From Paraburkholderia sp. (GTDB lineage Bacteria > Pseudomonadota > Gammaproteobacteria > Burkholderiales > Burkholderiaceae): a stretch of 64,000 bases of DNA. The position numbers and the translations under genes are program-made. The notes beneath the pieces were generated by a model. That model saw only the letters and a list, made by a program, of their open reading frames with translations, searched no databases and was not told the origin of the DNA. Shown piece after piece: positions 42,332 to 51,514 of this stretch. Location of the stretch: the NCBI RefSeq assembly GCF_004298475.1, contig NZ_SCRP01000006.1, forward strand, positions 62,001-126,000. Direction: 5' to 3'. The first letter of the stretch is position 1. The number at the start of each line of letters is the position of its first letter.

Positions 42332-43168
42332 ATGAAGAACGTACGCGCCATAGTGATGTTGCTGGTTGCCGCGATAGCCGGGCTGGGTGCTGTCGCGGTG
42401 GCATCGCGCTGGCTGATCGACCGGTCGTCCGGCATGACGGCCAAGGTTGCCGTCGCGGACATCGACATCAATCTCGGTCAGCGGCTGAGCCCGGAATTCA
42501 TCAAGATGGTCGACTGGCCATCGGGCAGCGTGCCGGCCGGCACTTTCAACGATGTCCAGAAACTCGACGGGCGGGTCATGAAAAACAGCGTGCTGCGCGG
42601 CGAGCCGATTCTCGAAGGCAAGCTGACGCCCGTCGGTACGCAAGGCGGCCTCTCGGCCGTGATCGCGCAGGGCGACCGGGCGATCACCGTGCGGGTGAAC
42701 GACGTGATCGGCGTGGCGGGCTTTGCGCTGCCGGGCAACTACGTCGACATCATCGTCAGCACGCAGCAGGACAAAGGCGCCAAGGGTTCGAAGGACGAAA
42801 ACATCTCGAAGATCGTGCTCGAGAAGATCCTGGTGCTGGCCGTCGCGCAGGAGGTCGGGCGCGACGAAACCAAGCCGAAGGTCGTCAACGCCGTCACGCT
42901 CGAAGTCACGCCCGAACAGGCAGAGAAGCTCGATTTGGCGCGCAGTGTCGGGACGCTGTCGCTCGTGCTTCGCAACCAGGTCGACACCGCCGAGCTTGCC
43001 ACGCCCGGCGCGACGAAATTCACGCTGCTTGGTACGGAGGCTCCGGTGGCTGCCTCGGCGCCCGCCGCGCGTCCGGTGGTACGCACGCGCTATGTGGCAC
43101 GTCGGGCTGCGCCGCGCGATTGCGTAGGTGTTCTATCGGGTGTGTTGGGCGGCGTGGAGTGTTTCTAG
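42332..43168 (+). CDS. rcpC: Flp pilus assembly protein RcpC/CpaB
   Basis: A 278-residue periplasmic protein anchored by an N-terminal helix (VRAIVMLLVAAIAGLGAVAVA). SAF-domain features follow: VAVADIDINLGQRLSPEFI and the VPAGTFNDV segment, then a beta-rich region (AITVRVNDVIGVAGFALPGNYVD) typical of CpaB/RcpC. The family acts with the RcpA secretin in the outer-membrane channel. The C-terminal 40 residues are alanine- and arginine-rich with two cysteines (RDCVGV and VECF), possibly a disulfide or a variable tail. The ribosome-binding site AGGAG precedes ATG 42332. Confidence 0.9.
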   Translation: MKNVRAIVMLLVAAIAGLGAVAVASRWLIDRSSGMTAKVAVADIDINLGQRLSPEFIKMVDWPSGSVPAGTFNDVQKLDGRVMKNSVLRGEPILEGKLTPVGTQGGLSAVIAQGDRAITVRVNDVIGVAGFALPGNYVDIIVSTQQDKGAKGSKDENISKIVLEKILVLAVAQEVGRDETKPKVVNAVTLEVTPEQAEKLDLARSVGTLSLVLRNQVDTAELATPGATKFTLLGTEAPVAASAPAARPVVRTRYVARRAAPRDCVGVLSGVLGGVECF

Positions 43169-43265
43169 GCGCAGGCGGTCAGCCCGTGAGCGGGGCGTCC
43201 GGCATCGGGCGCCGGGACGACTGCACGGTGCGTTCGAAAGACATCGGGTAACGGGGGAATCAAAA

Positions 43266-45257
43266 ATGAAGACGAAACAGGGGTTCTCGGGCGGCCGCCG
43301 GACGCGCCACCGCTCACTGGGCAGTACGGCGCTCGTTGCGGCGCTTTGCTTCGGCCTCGTGGCCGCTCAGACCAGCGAGGCGCAGGAGGCGATCGAAAAC
43401 CCGATCCTGGCGGCGAAGCGCGGCCCGAAGCCGCCGTCGCCGGCCTTGCGCGGTGCGGCGCCGATGACCGTCGCGATGATGCCCGGCGCGGCGGCGATGA
43501 GCGGGCCCATTCCGTTGCGCGGCCCGAGCTGCACCGGGGAGATGCGCGCCGAAACCAACGTTGCCGTACCGGTCGGCAAATCGGTTCTCGTGCCGCTTCC
43601 CGAGCCCGCGCGCAATCGCACGCTCGGCAACCCGGTCGTCGCGCAGGCGGCGCTGGTGTCCCCGCAAACGCTCTACGTCGTCGGGATGACGGTCGGCACC
43701 ACTAACATGATCGTGCAGGGCAAGAGCGGCGCCTGCACCATGATCGATGTGAGCGTCAATGTCGATGCCGAAGGGCTGCAGCAGGCGCTGCGGCAGGTGA
43801 TGCCGGAAGAGCGCGGCATCCGCGTATCGTCGGCAGCCGGCAACCTGGTGCTGGCCGGGAGCGTGTCGAGCGCGCCCGCTGCACAACAGGTGATGCAGAT
43901 GGCCCAGGCTTTCGCGGACTCGCAGCCTACGCAACAGCAGCAGGCGGCCTCGTCGAATTCGGGTAACGGGACGACAAGCACGAGCCAGCAGAGTACGAGC
44001 ACCAGCAAATCGGCCACGGTGATCAACATGATGGTCGTCGATGCGCCGCAGCAGGTGATGCTCGAAGTCAAGGTGGCGGAGGTCTCGAAGACGCTGATCA
44101 ACCAGCTGGGCGCGGCCGTGAATATTCAGGGCGGCTTCGGCTCGTGGACGGGGGCGCTGGTGAGCAGCCTGCTCCAGGGCGTGTCGAGCGCGTTTGCCTT
44201 CAGCAAGGCCAACAACCGCCCGTTGGCTCTCGCCGTCGATGCGCAGAAGACCGACAACCTGATCAAGATTCTTGCCGAACCGAACCTCGTGACGATCAGC
44301 GGCCAGGAAGCGACGTTCCTTTCGGGCGGCAAGATCTTCATTCCGATTCCGCAGAGCAGCGGCAACGGCGTGTCGAGCATCACGCTGCAGGAGGAAGAGT
44401 TCGGCGTCGGGCTGAGGTTCACGCCGACCGTGCTGGCCAATGGGCGGATCAACCTGAAGGTGGCGCCTGAAGTGTCCGAACTGTCTCCCACGGGCGTGAC
44501 GGTCGCGTCCTCCGGCACGAACTCGGTTTCCATCCTGCCGCTCATCAACACGCGCCGCGCATCGACGGTCGTGCAGATGAACGATGGCGAGTCGTTTGCG
44601 ATCGGCGGCCTGTTGAGCAACAACATTACGGGCGCGCTGAAGGCCGTTCCCGGTCTTGGCGAAGTGCCCGTTCTCGGCGCATTGCTGCGTAGCACATCGT
44701 TCCAGCGGGACATGACGGAGCTCGTATTCATCATCACGCCGCACCTCGTGAAGCCGATGCAGACCGCGAATTATCCGTTGCCGACGGACAGCTTCTCGCC
44801 GACGAACGATGCCGACGTGTATGCGACGGGCAACATGGAAGGCCGTCACGGCAGCAAGACCGTGACACCCGTCGGTACGCCGACGAACGCGCAGCCGGCG
44901 CAATCGCCTGCACCGATGCCTGCTCCGGCGCCTCAGGTACCCGTATCCCAGGCGCCCGCACCTCAGGTACCCGCACCTCAGGTACCCGCACCTCAGGCGC
45001 CGGTTGCGCCAACGGTGATGGCCGTGCCGCAGCCCGACGTGCATGTCGTATCAGAGGTGCCCCCGCAAGCTGGTTCGCAGGGGCCGACCGGGCCGTCGCC
45101 GGAGAGGTCGCCGTCCGCGCCGCCATCGGCACAGACGGCCGATAACGAAGCCGTCCGTATTGCGCGTATCGAAGCCGCCGCGAGCCGGATCGCAGCGGGC
45201 ACAGGCCAGCAGGAAGTGGCGGCCGCAAGCGCATCGGGCCACGCGCTGGACCATTGA
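43266..45257 (+). CDS. rcpA: Type II/IV secretin-like outer-membrane channel RcpA/CpaC
   Basis: A 663-residue secretin. It has a long N-terminal signal sequence (STALVAALCFGLVAAQTSEAQ), then a BON/N0-like domain (VPVGKSVLVPLPEPARNRTL with VVGMTVGTTNMIVQG), a Ser/Thr/Gln-rich linker near residues 220-250, and the secretin core (PQQVMLEVKVAEVSKTLINQL through TELVFIITPHLVKP, about residues 260-500). The C-terminal 160 residues are a proline-rich extension with repeated PAPQV units, longer than in most CpaC proteins. It forms the outer-membrane pore for Flp pili and works with RcpC and the small lipoprotein next to it. ATG 43266 is preferred over upstream in-frame starts. Confidence 0.93.
   Translation: MKTKQGFSGGRRTRHRSLGSTALVAALCFGLVAAQTSEAQEAIENPILAAKRGPKPPSPALRGAAPMTVAMMPGAAAMSGPIPLRGPSCTGEMRAETNVAVPVGKSVLVPLPEPARNRTLGNPVVAQAALVSPQTLYVVGMTVGTTNMIVQGKSGACTMIDVSVNVDAEGLQQALRQVMPEERGIRVSSAAGNLVLAGSVSSAPAAQQVMQMAQAFADSQPTQQQQAASSNSGNGTTSTSQQSTSTSKSATVINMMVVDAPQQVMLEVKVAEVSKTLINQLGAAVNIQGGFGSWTGALVSSLLQGVSSAFAFSKANNRPLALAVDAQKTDNLIKILAEPNLVTISGQEATFLSGGKIFIPIPQSSGNGVSSITLQEEEFGVGLRFTPTVLANGRINLKVAPEVSELSPTGVTVASSGTNSVSILPLINTRRASTVVQMNDGESFAIGGLLSNNITGALKAVPGLGEVPVLGALLRSTSFQRDMTELVFIITPHLVKPMQTANYPLPTDSFSPTNDADVYATGNMEGRHGSKTVTPVGTPTNAQPAQSPAPMPAPAPQVPVSQAPAPQVPAPQVPAPQAPVAPTVMAVPQPDVHVVSEVPPQAGSQGPTGPSPERSPSAPPSAQTADNEAVRIARIEAAASRIAAGTGQQEVAAASASGHALDH
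44955..44999 (+). repeat. 15-bp tandem repeat encoding PAPQV units in rcpA
   Basis: CCCGCACCTCAGGTA is present twice exactly (44955, 44970) and a third time with a changed end (44985). Each unit adds five residues in frame, so slippage would lengthen or shorten the proline-rich tail without breaking the gene. Confidence 0.8.
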
Positions 45258-45278
45258 TGTGATGCACAGGGGAATCTC

Positions 45279-45584
45279 ATGAAACTCGAACTCGTCAATC
45301 TCGTGCGCCGTGCCGCCCTGGTCTTGTGCGCGTGCGCCTCGCTGAACGGATGCCTGTCCAGCACGCCGATCTGGGATGCGCACGTCGGCCAGGCACTCAA
45401 GGCCGTCACCCAGGCGCAGATCATCGATCCGGACGCCGGGCACACGCCCGACAAGCCGAGTATGGATGGCACGTCCGCCGTCACGGCCATGGACAGCTAC
45501 GACAAGTCCTTCCGCTCGCCTACGCCGCCATCGAATGCATTCGTCATCGGCGTAGGCAGCGGAAGCGCGGTCGGCGGCCAGTAA
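45279..45584 (+). CDS. Small lipoprotein of the tad locus
   Basis: A 101-residue lipoprotein with a lipobox at SLNGC (modified Cys25). The mature part contains STPIWDAHVGQALKAVTQAQ and DGTSAVTAMDSYDKSF, a pattern seen in short proteins that accompany secretin genes in tad loci of Pseudomonas and Burkholderia. It may be a pilotin or an assembly factor for RcpA. It sits 21 nt after rcpA with AGGGG before its ATG. The function is inferred from context; the family has no firm assignment that I know. Confidence 0.75.
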   Translation: MKLELVNLVRRAALVLCACASLNGCLSSTPIWDAHVGQALKAVTQAQIIDPDAGHTPDKPSMDGTSAVTAMDSYDKSFRSPTPPSNAFVIGVGSGSAVGGQ

Positions 45585-45608
45585 CCGGAACAGGCACAGG
45601 AGATCGTC

Positions 45609-46883
45609 ATGCGTCGCGTCAATCATTCGGGTTCGTACGGTGCCGCTCGCCGGGGCGCGCGCGGCGTCGTGGCGATCATCGTCGCGCTCACGCTTGCGTT
45701 GCTGATTGCCTTCACAGGCCTCGCGCTCGATCTGGGCAAGCTGTATGTCGCGAAGAGCGAGCTGTCCAACGCCGCCGACGCCTGTGCGCTGGCCGCCGCG
45801 CGCGATCTGACCAAGGCGGTATCGCTTGCGACGCCCGAGGCGGCTGCCATGACGGTGGGGGCGAGCAACCGCGTGCTGCTGCAGGGTGAGAGCGTGGCGC
45901 TGGCAACCGACAGCAACGTCACGTTCAGCAAGCAGTTCGCGGGGCCTTACCTCACCAAGGACCAGTTCACGACGGCGGATGTGCCGGATATCGGATATGT
46001 GCGCTGCACGGTGAGCCGCACGCGCATCCCCAACTGGTTCATGCAGGTGGTCGACGCCACGCTGGGCACGTCGGCCGTCGCCGCGACGGCGGTTGCGTCG
46101 ACCACGGAGTCGCAGACGACCTGCGCGCTGCCGGTCGCCATTTGCCAACCGCCGGCCGCGAGTCCGTATAGCGTTGGGCAGTGGGTGTCCAGCAAGGTCG
46201 ATTCGAGCACCAACCAACTGAACGGCAGCTTCATGTGGGTTGCGTACCCCGGTCAGAATGTGCCCGACATGAGGACGCTTCTCACGGGCTCGGGCCAGTG
46301 CACGCTGCCATCGAAAGGAACCAATGTCGGCCAGACCGGCAACATCCAGAGCATGGCCGACGCGTGGAACACCCGTTTCGGTATCTACCATGGCCAATAC
46401 AATCCGCCGCCGGATCCCGCCGGAATATCCGATTTCACCGGCTTCGCCTATTCGCCCGTGACTCAGCTCAACGGTTCGATTCCGACCGGCAATGTCTTCC
46501 CGGATTTCCGTGACAACCAGCGGCCGAACCACACGCCCTATCAGGGCGGCCCCTCGACTCCAGACAATCTCCTGGATGTCCAGGGCACGACCCAGGCGAG
46601 CACCTACTACGCGAGTGGCGCCGACCGGCGGCTGGCGCTGGTGCCGGTGGTCGACTGCTCGGTATTGCAAAGTCCTGTGCACCAGGCGCCGATCCTGTCA
46701 TGGGCATGCATCCTGATGCTTCACCCGATGGAAAAAGGCGGGAGCAAGAGCGGGCTCAACGGCACCGTCTACCTGGAGTATCGCGGCGACGCGAGCGACC
46801 CGACGACGGTCTGCGCCACGCAAGGCATTCCGGGAAGCACGACGGCGGGCATCGGGCCGATGGTGCCCGTACTGGTCCAATAG
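45609..46883 (+). CDS. tadG: TadG-like pilus assembly protein
   Basis: A 424-residue protein with an N-terminal pseudopilin-like helix (GVVAIIVALTLALLIAFTGL) followed by ALDLGKLYVAKSELSNAADA, the conserved Tad/TadG N-terminal motif. The large C-terminal part is cysteine-containing and extracytoplasmic, with no recognisable von Willebrand domain. TadG and TadE/F proteins are minor components of the Flp pilus machine. It precedes tadE by 10 nt and has AGGAG before its start. The TadG assignment is by N-terminal motif and position; the C-terminal part is divergent. Confidence 0.8.
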   Translation: MRRVNHSGSYGAARRGARGVVAIIVALTLALLIAFTGLALDLGKLYVAKSELSNAADACALAAARDLTKAVSLATPEAAAMTVGASNRVLLQGESVALATDSNVTFSKQFAGPYLTKDQFTTADVPDIGYVRCTVSRTRIPNWFMQVVDATLGTSAVAATAVASTTESQTTCALPVAICQPPAASPYSVGQWVSSKVDSSTNQLNGSFMWVAYPGQNVPDMRTLLTGSGQCTLPSKGTNVGQTGNIQSMADAWNTRFGIYHGQYNPPPDPAGISDFTGFAYSPVTQLNGSIPTGNVFPDFRDNQRPNHTPYQGGPSTPDNLLDVQGTTQASTYYASGADRRLALVPVVDCSVLQSPVHQAPILSWACILMLHPMEKGGSKSGLNGTVYLEYRGDASDPTTVCATQGIPGSTTAGIGPMVPVLVQ

Positions 46884-46893
46884 GAGGTTCGTC

Positions 46894-47382
46894 ATGCGCA
46901 GGCAAAGAAGGTCGCCCCGGAAGATGAAGGGCGCGGTCGCCGTCGAGTTCGCCTTTCTGGCGATGCCGCTCATCACGCTGCTGCTTGGCATCGCCGAGTT
47001 CGGCCACGCGTTCTATGAGTACAACACCATCGTCAAGTCGGTGCGCGACGGCGCGCGTCTGCTGTCGGCCTACGACCCGACCGATACCACCGACTATCCG
47101 ATGGCGCAGGCAAAGTGTCTGGTCGCCTATGGCACGCCGGATTGTTCAGGACCGCCGCTCGTCCAGGGACTGACGGTCGATCAGGTGGTGGTGTGCGACC
47201 AGGTCAATACGGCCGGCTGCAGCGGACAGTTCAAGAACGTGCAGACCAACCCCGCTGCGGAGACGATCAATCTCGTGCAGGTGAAGGTGACGGGCTATCA
47301 GTACGCGCAGATCACCGGGTTCTTCAATCTCGGCGGTCTGATCTTCGGCGATATCAGCTGTGTGATGAGGCAGGTGCTATGA
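46894..47382 (+). CDS. tadE: TadE-like pseudopilin
   Basis: A 162-residue protein with a short basic leader (MRRQRRSPRKMKG) and then AVAVEFAFLAMPLITLLLGI, with the Glu at position 5 after the presumed cleavage site, followed by EFGHAFYEYNTIVKSVRDGAR. This is the TadE pseudopilin signature, processed by TadV in characterised systems. The strong ribosome-binding site AGGAGG precedes ATG 46894. The stop overlaps the next start by ATGA, so the two are coupled. Confidence 0.87.
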   Translation: MRRQRRSPRKMKGAVAVEFAFLAMPLITLLLGIAEFGHAFYEYNTIVKSVRDGARLLSAYDPTDTTDYPMAQAKCLVAYGTPDCSGPPLVQGLTVDQVVVCDQVNTAGCSGQFKNVQTNPAAETINLVQVKVTGYQYAQITGFFNLGGLIFGDISCVMRQVL

Positions 47383-47843
47383 ACCGACTCCGAATCCATC
47401 GTCGGCCGCCCGCACGACGTCAAAAAGGCGTAGCGGCGCTCGAGTTCGCGCTGATCGCATCGGTTTTCTTCACGCTGCTGATCGGCGTGATGGAAATGGG
47501 CCGCGTGCTCTTCTACTTCAACACGGCGGCGGAGGCGACGAGGCTGGGCGCGCGCGTGGCGGTCGTCTGCGATGTCAACAGTAGCCAGGCCACGACCAAC
47601 CCGGTCGTCCGGGACATGCAGCGGATGCTGCCGATCCTGACCCCGGCCAATGTCTCGGTGGCGTACACGCCGTCGGGATGCGACGCCTCGTCGTGCACGG
47701 CAGTAACGGTGTCGGTCACCAACGTCACCGTCAATACGATGGTGCCGTTCGTGCCGTTCAATGTGACCTTGCCGCCGTTCTCGACGACCTTGCCGCGCGA
47801 AAGCCTGAACAGCGTGGGCGGCACCAATCCGAGCTGTGCGTAG
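47379..47843 (+). CDS. tadF: TadE/TadF-like pseudopilin
   Basis: A 154-residue protein paralogous in its N-terminus to the preceding gene: QKGVAALEFALIASVFFTLL carries the conserved Glu, and the next segment MEMGRVLFYFNTAAEATRLGAR matches TadE-type pseudopilins. The C-terminal half is rich in threonine and valine with four cysteines. It starts inside the stop of tadE. Calling it tadF follows its order; on sequence alone it could equally be a second TadE. Confidence 0.8.
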   Translation: MNRLRIHRRPPARRQKGVAALEFALIASVFFTLLIGVMEMGRVLFYFNTAAEATRLGARVAVVCDVNSSQATTNPVVRDMQRMLPILTPANVSVAYTPSGCDASSCTAVTVSVTNVTVNTMVPFVPFNVTLPPFSTTLPRESLNSVGGTNPSCA

Positions 47844-47870
47844 ACCATCGTTCATCATGGGAAGAATGAA

Positions 47871-49049
47871 ATGATCGACATTCTCACGATTTCATCCGAT
47901 CCGGCACGTGCGCATGCCGTTGCACGGATCGTCGAGACCGGTGAGTCCCGCCATCGCGTCAGGACTTCATCGGCACGTCTTGCGGATCTCTGCGCGAGCG
48001 ATGAAGCGCTCGATGGCATCGACCTGCTGATTTTCGAAAGTTCGCAACCGATGCAGGAGGATTTCGATGCGCTCGCTACGATCGCGGCGAGGCATGCCGA
48101 TTTGAGCTGCATCCTGCTCGCTCCGTCGCCGTCCGCGGACCTGCTGGTGCGCGCGATGCGTGCAGGCGTGAAGGACGTGCAGCCGTGGCCCGCGGACCCT
48201 CACGATCTGGGGCGTGCCGTCGAGCGCATCGCCGCGAAGTCGCGCGGCACGCGGCGCGACGGGCGGGTGATCTCGTTCGTTTCCTGCAAAGGCGGCAGCG
48301 GCACGTCGTTCCTCGCGGCCAATCTGGCGTTTGCGGCCTCGGCAGCGGGCAAGCGCGCGCTGCTGATCGACCTGAACCAGCAGTTCGGAGAAGCGGCGTT
48401 CCTCGTCTGCGAAGCCACGCCGCCCGCCACGCTCGCCGACGTCAGCGCGCAAATCGAGCGTCTCGATCCGGCGTTTCTCGAAGCGTGCCTGACGCACGTC
48501 AGCGAGAGCTTCGACGTGCTTGCCGGCGCGCTCGACCCGGGGCGAGCCAGGGACATCAAGCCGGAGCATCTGCAACGTATCCTGAACCTGGCGCGCCCGC
48601 TCTACGATCTCGTCATCTTCGATATCGGGCAGAGCATCAGCCATGTGTCGATCGCCGCGCTGGACCAGAGCGAATGCATCTTTGCCGTGCTGCAACTGAG
48701 CCTGCCGTATCTGCGGGCGGGCCGCCGGCTGATGGAAATCTTCCGTTCGCTCGGCTATCGCGGCGACCGGATTCGCGTGCTGGTGAACCGCTATGAAAAG
48801 AAGGGGCCCGTGGGATTGCCGGAACTGGAGAAAGCAATCGGCCTGCGCGCATCGAGCGTGATCCCTGAAGACGATGCTTCGGTATCCGCATCGATCAACC
48901 AGGGCGTGCCGATCCTGCGTCTCGCGAAATCGAGCGGCGTTGCGAAAGGATTGAACGATCTGATGCGCAGTCTCTCGCCGCAGCCTGTGATCGGGCGGAC
49001 GCGCATCCTGCAGAAATTCTTCGCCCGTCCGGTGCTGAGCCGGGCCTGA
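47871..49049 (+). CDS. tadZ: Pilus localisation ATPase TadZ/CpaE
   Basis: A 392-residue protein with an N-terminal receiver-like domain (about 1-120; [17 protein letters not shown], then [22 protein letters not shown]) and a C-terminal ParA/MinD-like ATPase domain (about 130-392). The P-loop reads KGGSGTS at residues 140-146, so the usual invoking lysine after the second Gly is Thr; such variants occur in the TadZ/CpaE group. TadZ marks the pole or site where the pilus machine assembles. It is placed immediately before tadA with an 18-bp gap, in the same operon. Confidence 0.88.
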   Translation: MIDILTISSDPARAHAVARIVETGESRHRVRTSSARLADLCASDEALDGIDLLIFESSQPMQEDFDALATIAARHADLSCILLAPSPSADLLVRAMRAGVKDVQPWPADPHDLGRAVERIAAKSRGTRRDGRVISFVSCKGGSGTSFLAANLAFAASAAGKRALLIDLNQQFGEAAFLVCEATPPATLADVSAQIERLDPAFLEACLTHVSESFDVLAGALDPGRARDIKPEHLQRILNLARPLYDLVIFDIGQSISHVSIAALDQSECIFAVLQLSLPYLRAGRRLMEIFRSLGYRGDRIRVLVNRYEKKGPVGLPELEKAIGLRASSVIPEDDASVSASINQGVPILRLAKSSGVAKGLNDLMRSLSPQPVIGRTRILQKFFARPVLSRA

Positions 49050-49066
49050 AATCGAGGAGAACCAGA

Positions 49067-50434
49067 ATGGCCGACGTAATGACACTCCGTGAGCAGTTTA
49101 TTGATCTGCCCGACGCATCGGTTCACGATCAGGGCGCGCATCGCTCGAAAATGGCGCAACGGGCGTATCAGGAACTGAAGAAGAACGTCCATCAGTCGAT
49201 CATCGATCGCGTCGAACTGGAGAAGCTGCAGCGTCTGTCGACTGAGCAGATCCAGCATGAACTGGCGCAACTGGTCGAGCGGATCATCGAAGAAGACAAC
49301 GTGCCGATCAACGAGCTGGAGCGCAGGCAGCTCGTGCGCGACGTGCGCGACGAGATGCTCGGCTTCGGTCCGCTCGAACCGTTGCTTGCCGATCCGACCG
49401 TCTCGGACATCCTCGTCAACACGCACAAGCATGTGTACGTCGAGCGGCGCGGCAAGCTCGAACTGACTGACGTCACGTTCTACGACGACGCGCATCTGAT
49501 GAAGGTGATCGAAAAGATCGTGTCGCGCGTCGGCCGCCGGATCGACGAATCGAATCCGATGGTGGATGCGCGCCTTCCCGATGGCTCGCGGATGAACGCG
49601 ATCATTCCGCCGTCCGCCATCGACGGGCCATTGCTGTCGATTCGCCGTTTTTCGGTCAATCCGCTCGCGCCGAAAGACCTGATCGAGAATCAGAGCATGA
49701 CGCCGCCGATGCTTCAGATGCTCGAAGCGATGTCGGCCGCGAAGATGAACGTGCTGATCTCGGGCGGAACGGGCAGCGGCAAGACGACGCTGCTCAACGT
49801 GCTGTCCGGATTCATCCCGGCGGACGAGCGGATCGTCACGATCGAGGACGCCGCCGAGCTTCAGTTGCGCCAGGAGCACGTGCTGCGTCTCGAAACGCGC
49901 CCGCCCAATATCGAAGGACGGGGCGAGATCACGCAGCGCGCACTGGTGCGCAATGCGCTGCGGATGCGGCCGGACCGCATCATCCTTGGCGAGGTGCGCG
50001 GCGCTGAGGCGCTCGACATGCTCCAGGCGATGAACACGGGCCACGAGGGATCGCTTGCAACGGTGCACGCGAATACGCCGCGCGATGCGCTAACGCGGCT
50101 CGAAAACATGATTGGCATGGCTGGGCTGAATCTGCCGCCGAAGTCGGCCCGCCATCAGATCACGTCGGCGATCAGCGTCATCATCCAGGTCGCGCGCTTG
50201 ACGGACGGACGCAGAAAGATCACGAGCATTCAGGAAATCACCGGCATGGAAGGCGACGTCGTCAACCTGCAGGAGATTTTCACGTTCAGGCGCGCCGGCG
50301 TCGATCGGGAAGGCAAAGTATGCGGGCATTTTTGCGCCACCGGCGTGCGACCGAAATTCTCGGAGCGTCTCCAGGCGTTTGGCGTAGCCGTGCCCGATAC
50401 GCTGTACGACCCGTCGAAGCATTACCCGGTGTGA
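49067..50434 (+). CDS. tadA: Secretion ATPase TadA/CpaF
   Basis: A 455-residue GspE-family hexameric ATPase that powers Flp pilus assembly (and in some systems retraction). The N-terminal helical domain runs to about residue 120 and [20 protein letters not shown] is the CpaF hallmark. Walker A is GGTGSGKTT (K239), followed by the Asp box [11 protein letters not shown], Walker B region [19 protein letters not shown] and the His box [12 protein letters not shown]. Full length and all motifs present. ATG 49067 has a GAGGAG site 10-12 nt upstream. Confidence 0.95.
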   Translation: MADVMTLREQFIDLPDASVHDQGAHRSKMAQRAYQELKKNVHQSIIDRVELEKLQRLSTEQIQHELAQLVERIIEEDNVPINELERRQLVRDVRDEMLGFGPLEPLLADPTVSDILVNTHKHVYVERRGKLELTDVTFYDDAHLMKVIEKIVSRVGRRIDESNPMVDARLPDGSRMNAIIPPSAIDGPLLSIRRFSVNPLAPKDLIENQSMTPPMLQMLEAMSAAKMNVLISGGTGSGKTTLLNVLSGFIPADERIVTIEDAAELQLRQEHVLRLETRPPNIEGRGEITQRALVRNALRMRPDRIILGEVRGAEALDMLQAMNTGHEGSLATVHANTPRDALTRLENMIGMAGLNLPPKSARHQITSAISVIIQVARLTDGRRKITSIQEITGMEGDVVNLQEIFTFRRAGVDREGKVCGHFCATGVRPKFSERLQAFGVAVPDTLYDPSKHYPV

Positions 50435-50509
50435 GCCCCGCATGACGAACGCAGCGCGGAACCAGCAACGGGCGGCGGCCACGGCCATGTGCCTGCGAGG
50501 TATCTGAAA

Positions 50510-51487
50510 ATGAACACGCTATTCTATGGATTCGTCATTCTGGTCTTCGTCTCGATCATCCTGCTGATCGAAGCCGGCTACTTCTGGTGGAAAAGCGGGC
50601 ACAGCAGCGAGGCGAAGCGCCTGGAAAACCGCATCCGGATGATGTCCGCGGGCGGCCACGGCAACGATCGAGCCGGGTCGATTCTCAAGCAGCGCGAGCT
50701 CAGCTCGTCGCCGCTGATGTCCCGGCTGCTGCTGAAGGTGCCGCGCATTCATGCGCTCGACCGCTGGCTGGTTCAGTCGGGACTGAACTGGTCGGTCGGG
50801 AAGTTCGTGATGCTGATGGTCTGTCCGCCTGTCGTGATCGCGCTGCTTGGCAGGCTGGTCTACATTCCGGCTGCCGCGCTCGTCGTGCTGATGCTCATCG
50901 GGGCGCTGTATGCGCCGTTCAGGGTCAACCGCGCCATGAACAAGCGGCTCAAGCGGCTCGAGGAACAGTTGCCGGAGGCCGCCGACATGATGAGCCGCTC
51001 GCTGCGCGCAGGCCACTCGTTTGCGACGGCGCTCGGGATCGTCGGCGACGAAATGCCAGAGCCGATAGGCGGCGAGTTTCGTGCAGCGTTCGACGAGATC
51101 AATTTCGGCGTCCCGCTCAACCAGGCGCTTGGCGCGCTCGCGAGCCGCGTTCCGATCAGCGACTTGCGCTACTTCGTGATCGCCGTTCTGATCCAGCGCG
51201 AAAGCGGCGGCAACCTGGCCGAGATTCTCGGCAACATCAGTCAGCTCATCCGCAGCCGGCTCGCGCTGCTGGGCAAGGTGAAGGCGCTCTCGGCCGAGGG
51301 CAGGCTGTCGGCCTGGATACTCGGTCTCCTGCCTTTTGGATTGGGGATGGTCATCTCGCTCGTCAACCCGGGCTTCATGAAAGTGCTGTGGACCGATCCC
51401 GCGGGGCTCAAGATGGTCGGCGGCGCGGTGGTCCTGATGCTGTTCGGTTTCGTGTGGATGCGCAAGGTCATCCGGATTCACGTTTGA
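50510..51487 (+). CDS. tadB: Inner-membrane platform protein TadB
   Basis: A 325-residue GspF-like membrane protein. A helix is at the N-terminus (FVILVFVSIILLIEAGYFWW), two more are at about 105-145, and the T2SF domain follows (LEEQLPEAADMMSRSLRAGH, with FGVPLNQALGALASRVPISD), ending in two C-terminal helices. TadB and TadC together form the platform that couples TadA to pilin polymerisation. ATG 50510 is chosen because GAGG lies 9 nt before it; a GTG at 50489 in frame would add seven residues. It follows tadA after 75 bp. Confidence 0.92.
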   Translation: MNTLFYGFVILVFVSIILLIEAGYFWWKSGHSSEAKRLENRIRMMSAGGHGNDRAGSILKQRELSSSPLMSRLLLKVPRIHALDRWLVQSGLNWSVGKFVMLMVCPPVVIALLGRLVYIPAAALVVLMLIGALYAPFRVNRAMNKRLKRLEEQLPEAADMMSRSLRAGHSFATALGIVGDEMPEPIGGEFRAAFDEINFGVPLNQALGALASRVPISDLRYFVIAVLIQRESGGNLAEILGNISQLIRSRLALLGKVKALSAEGRLSAWILGLLPFGLGMVISLVNPGFMKVLWTDPAGLKMVGGAVVLMLFGFVWMRKVIRIHV

Positions 51488-51514
51488 ATATCTGAACGGA
51501 GATGGGCACGTCCC

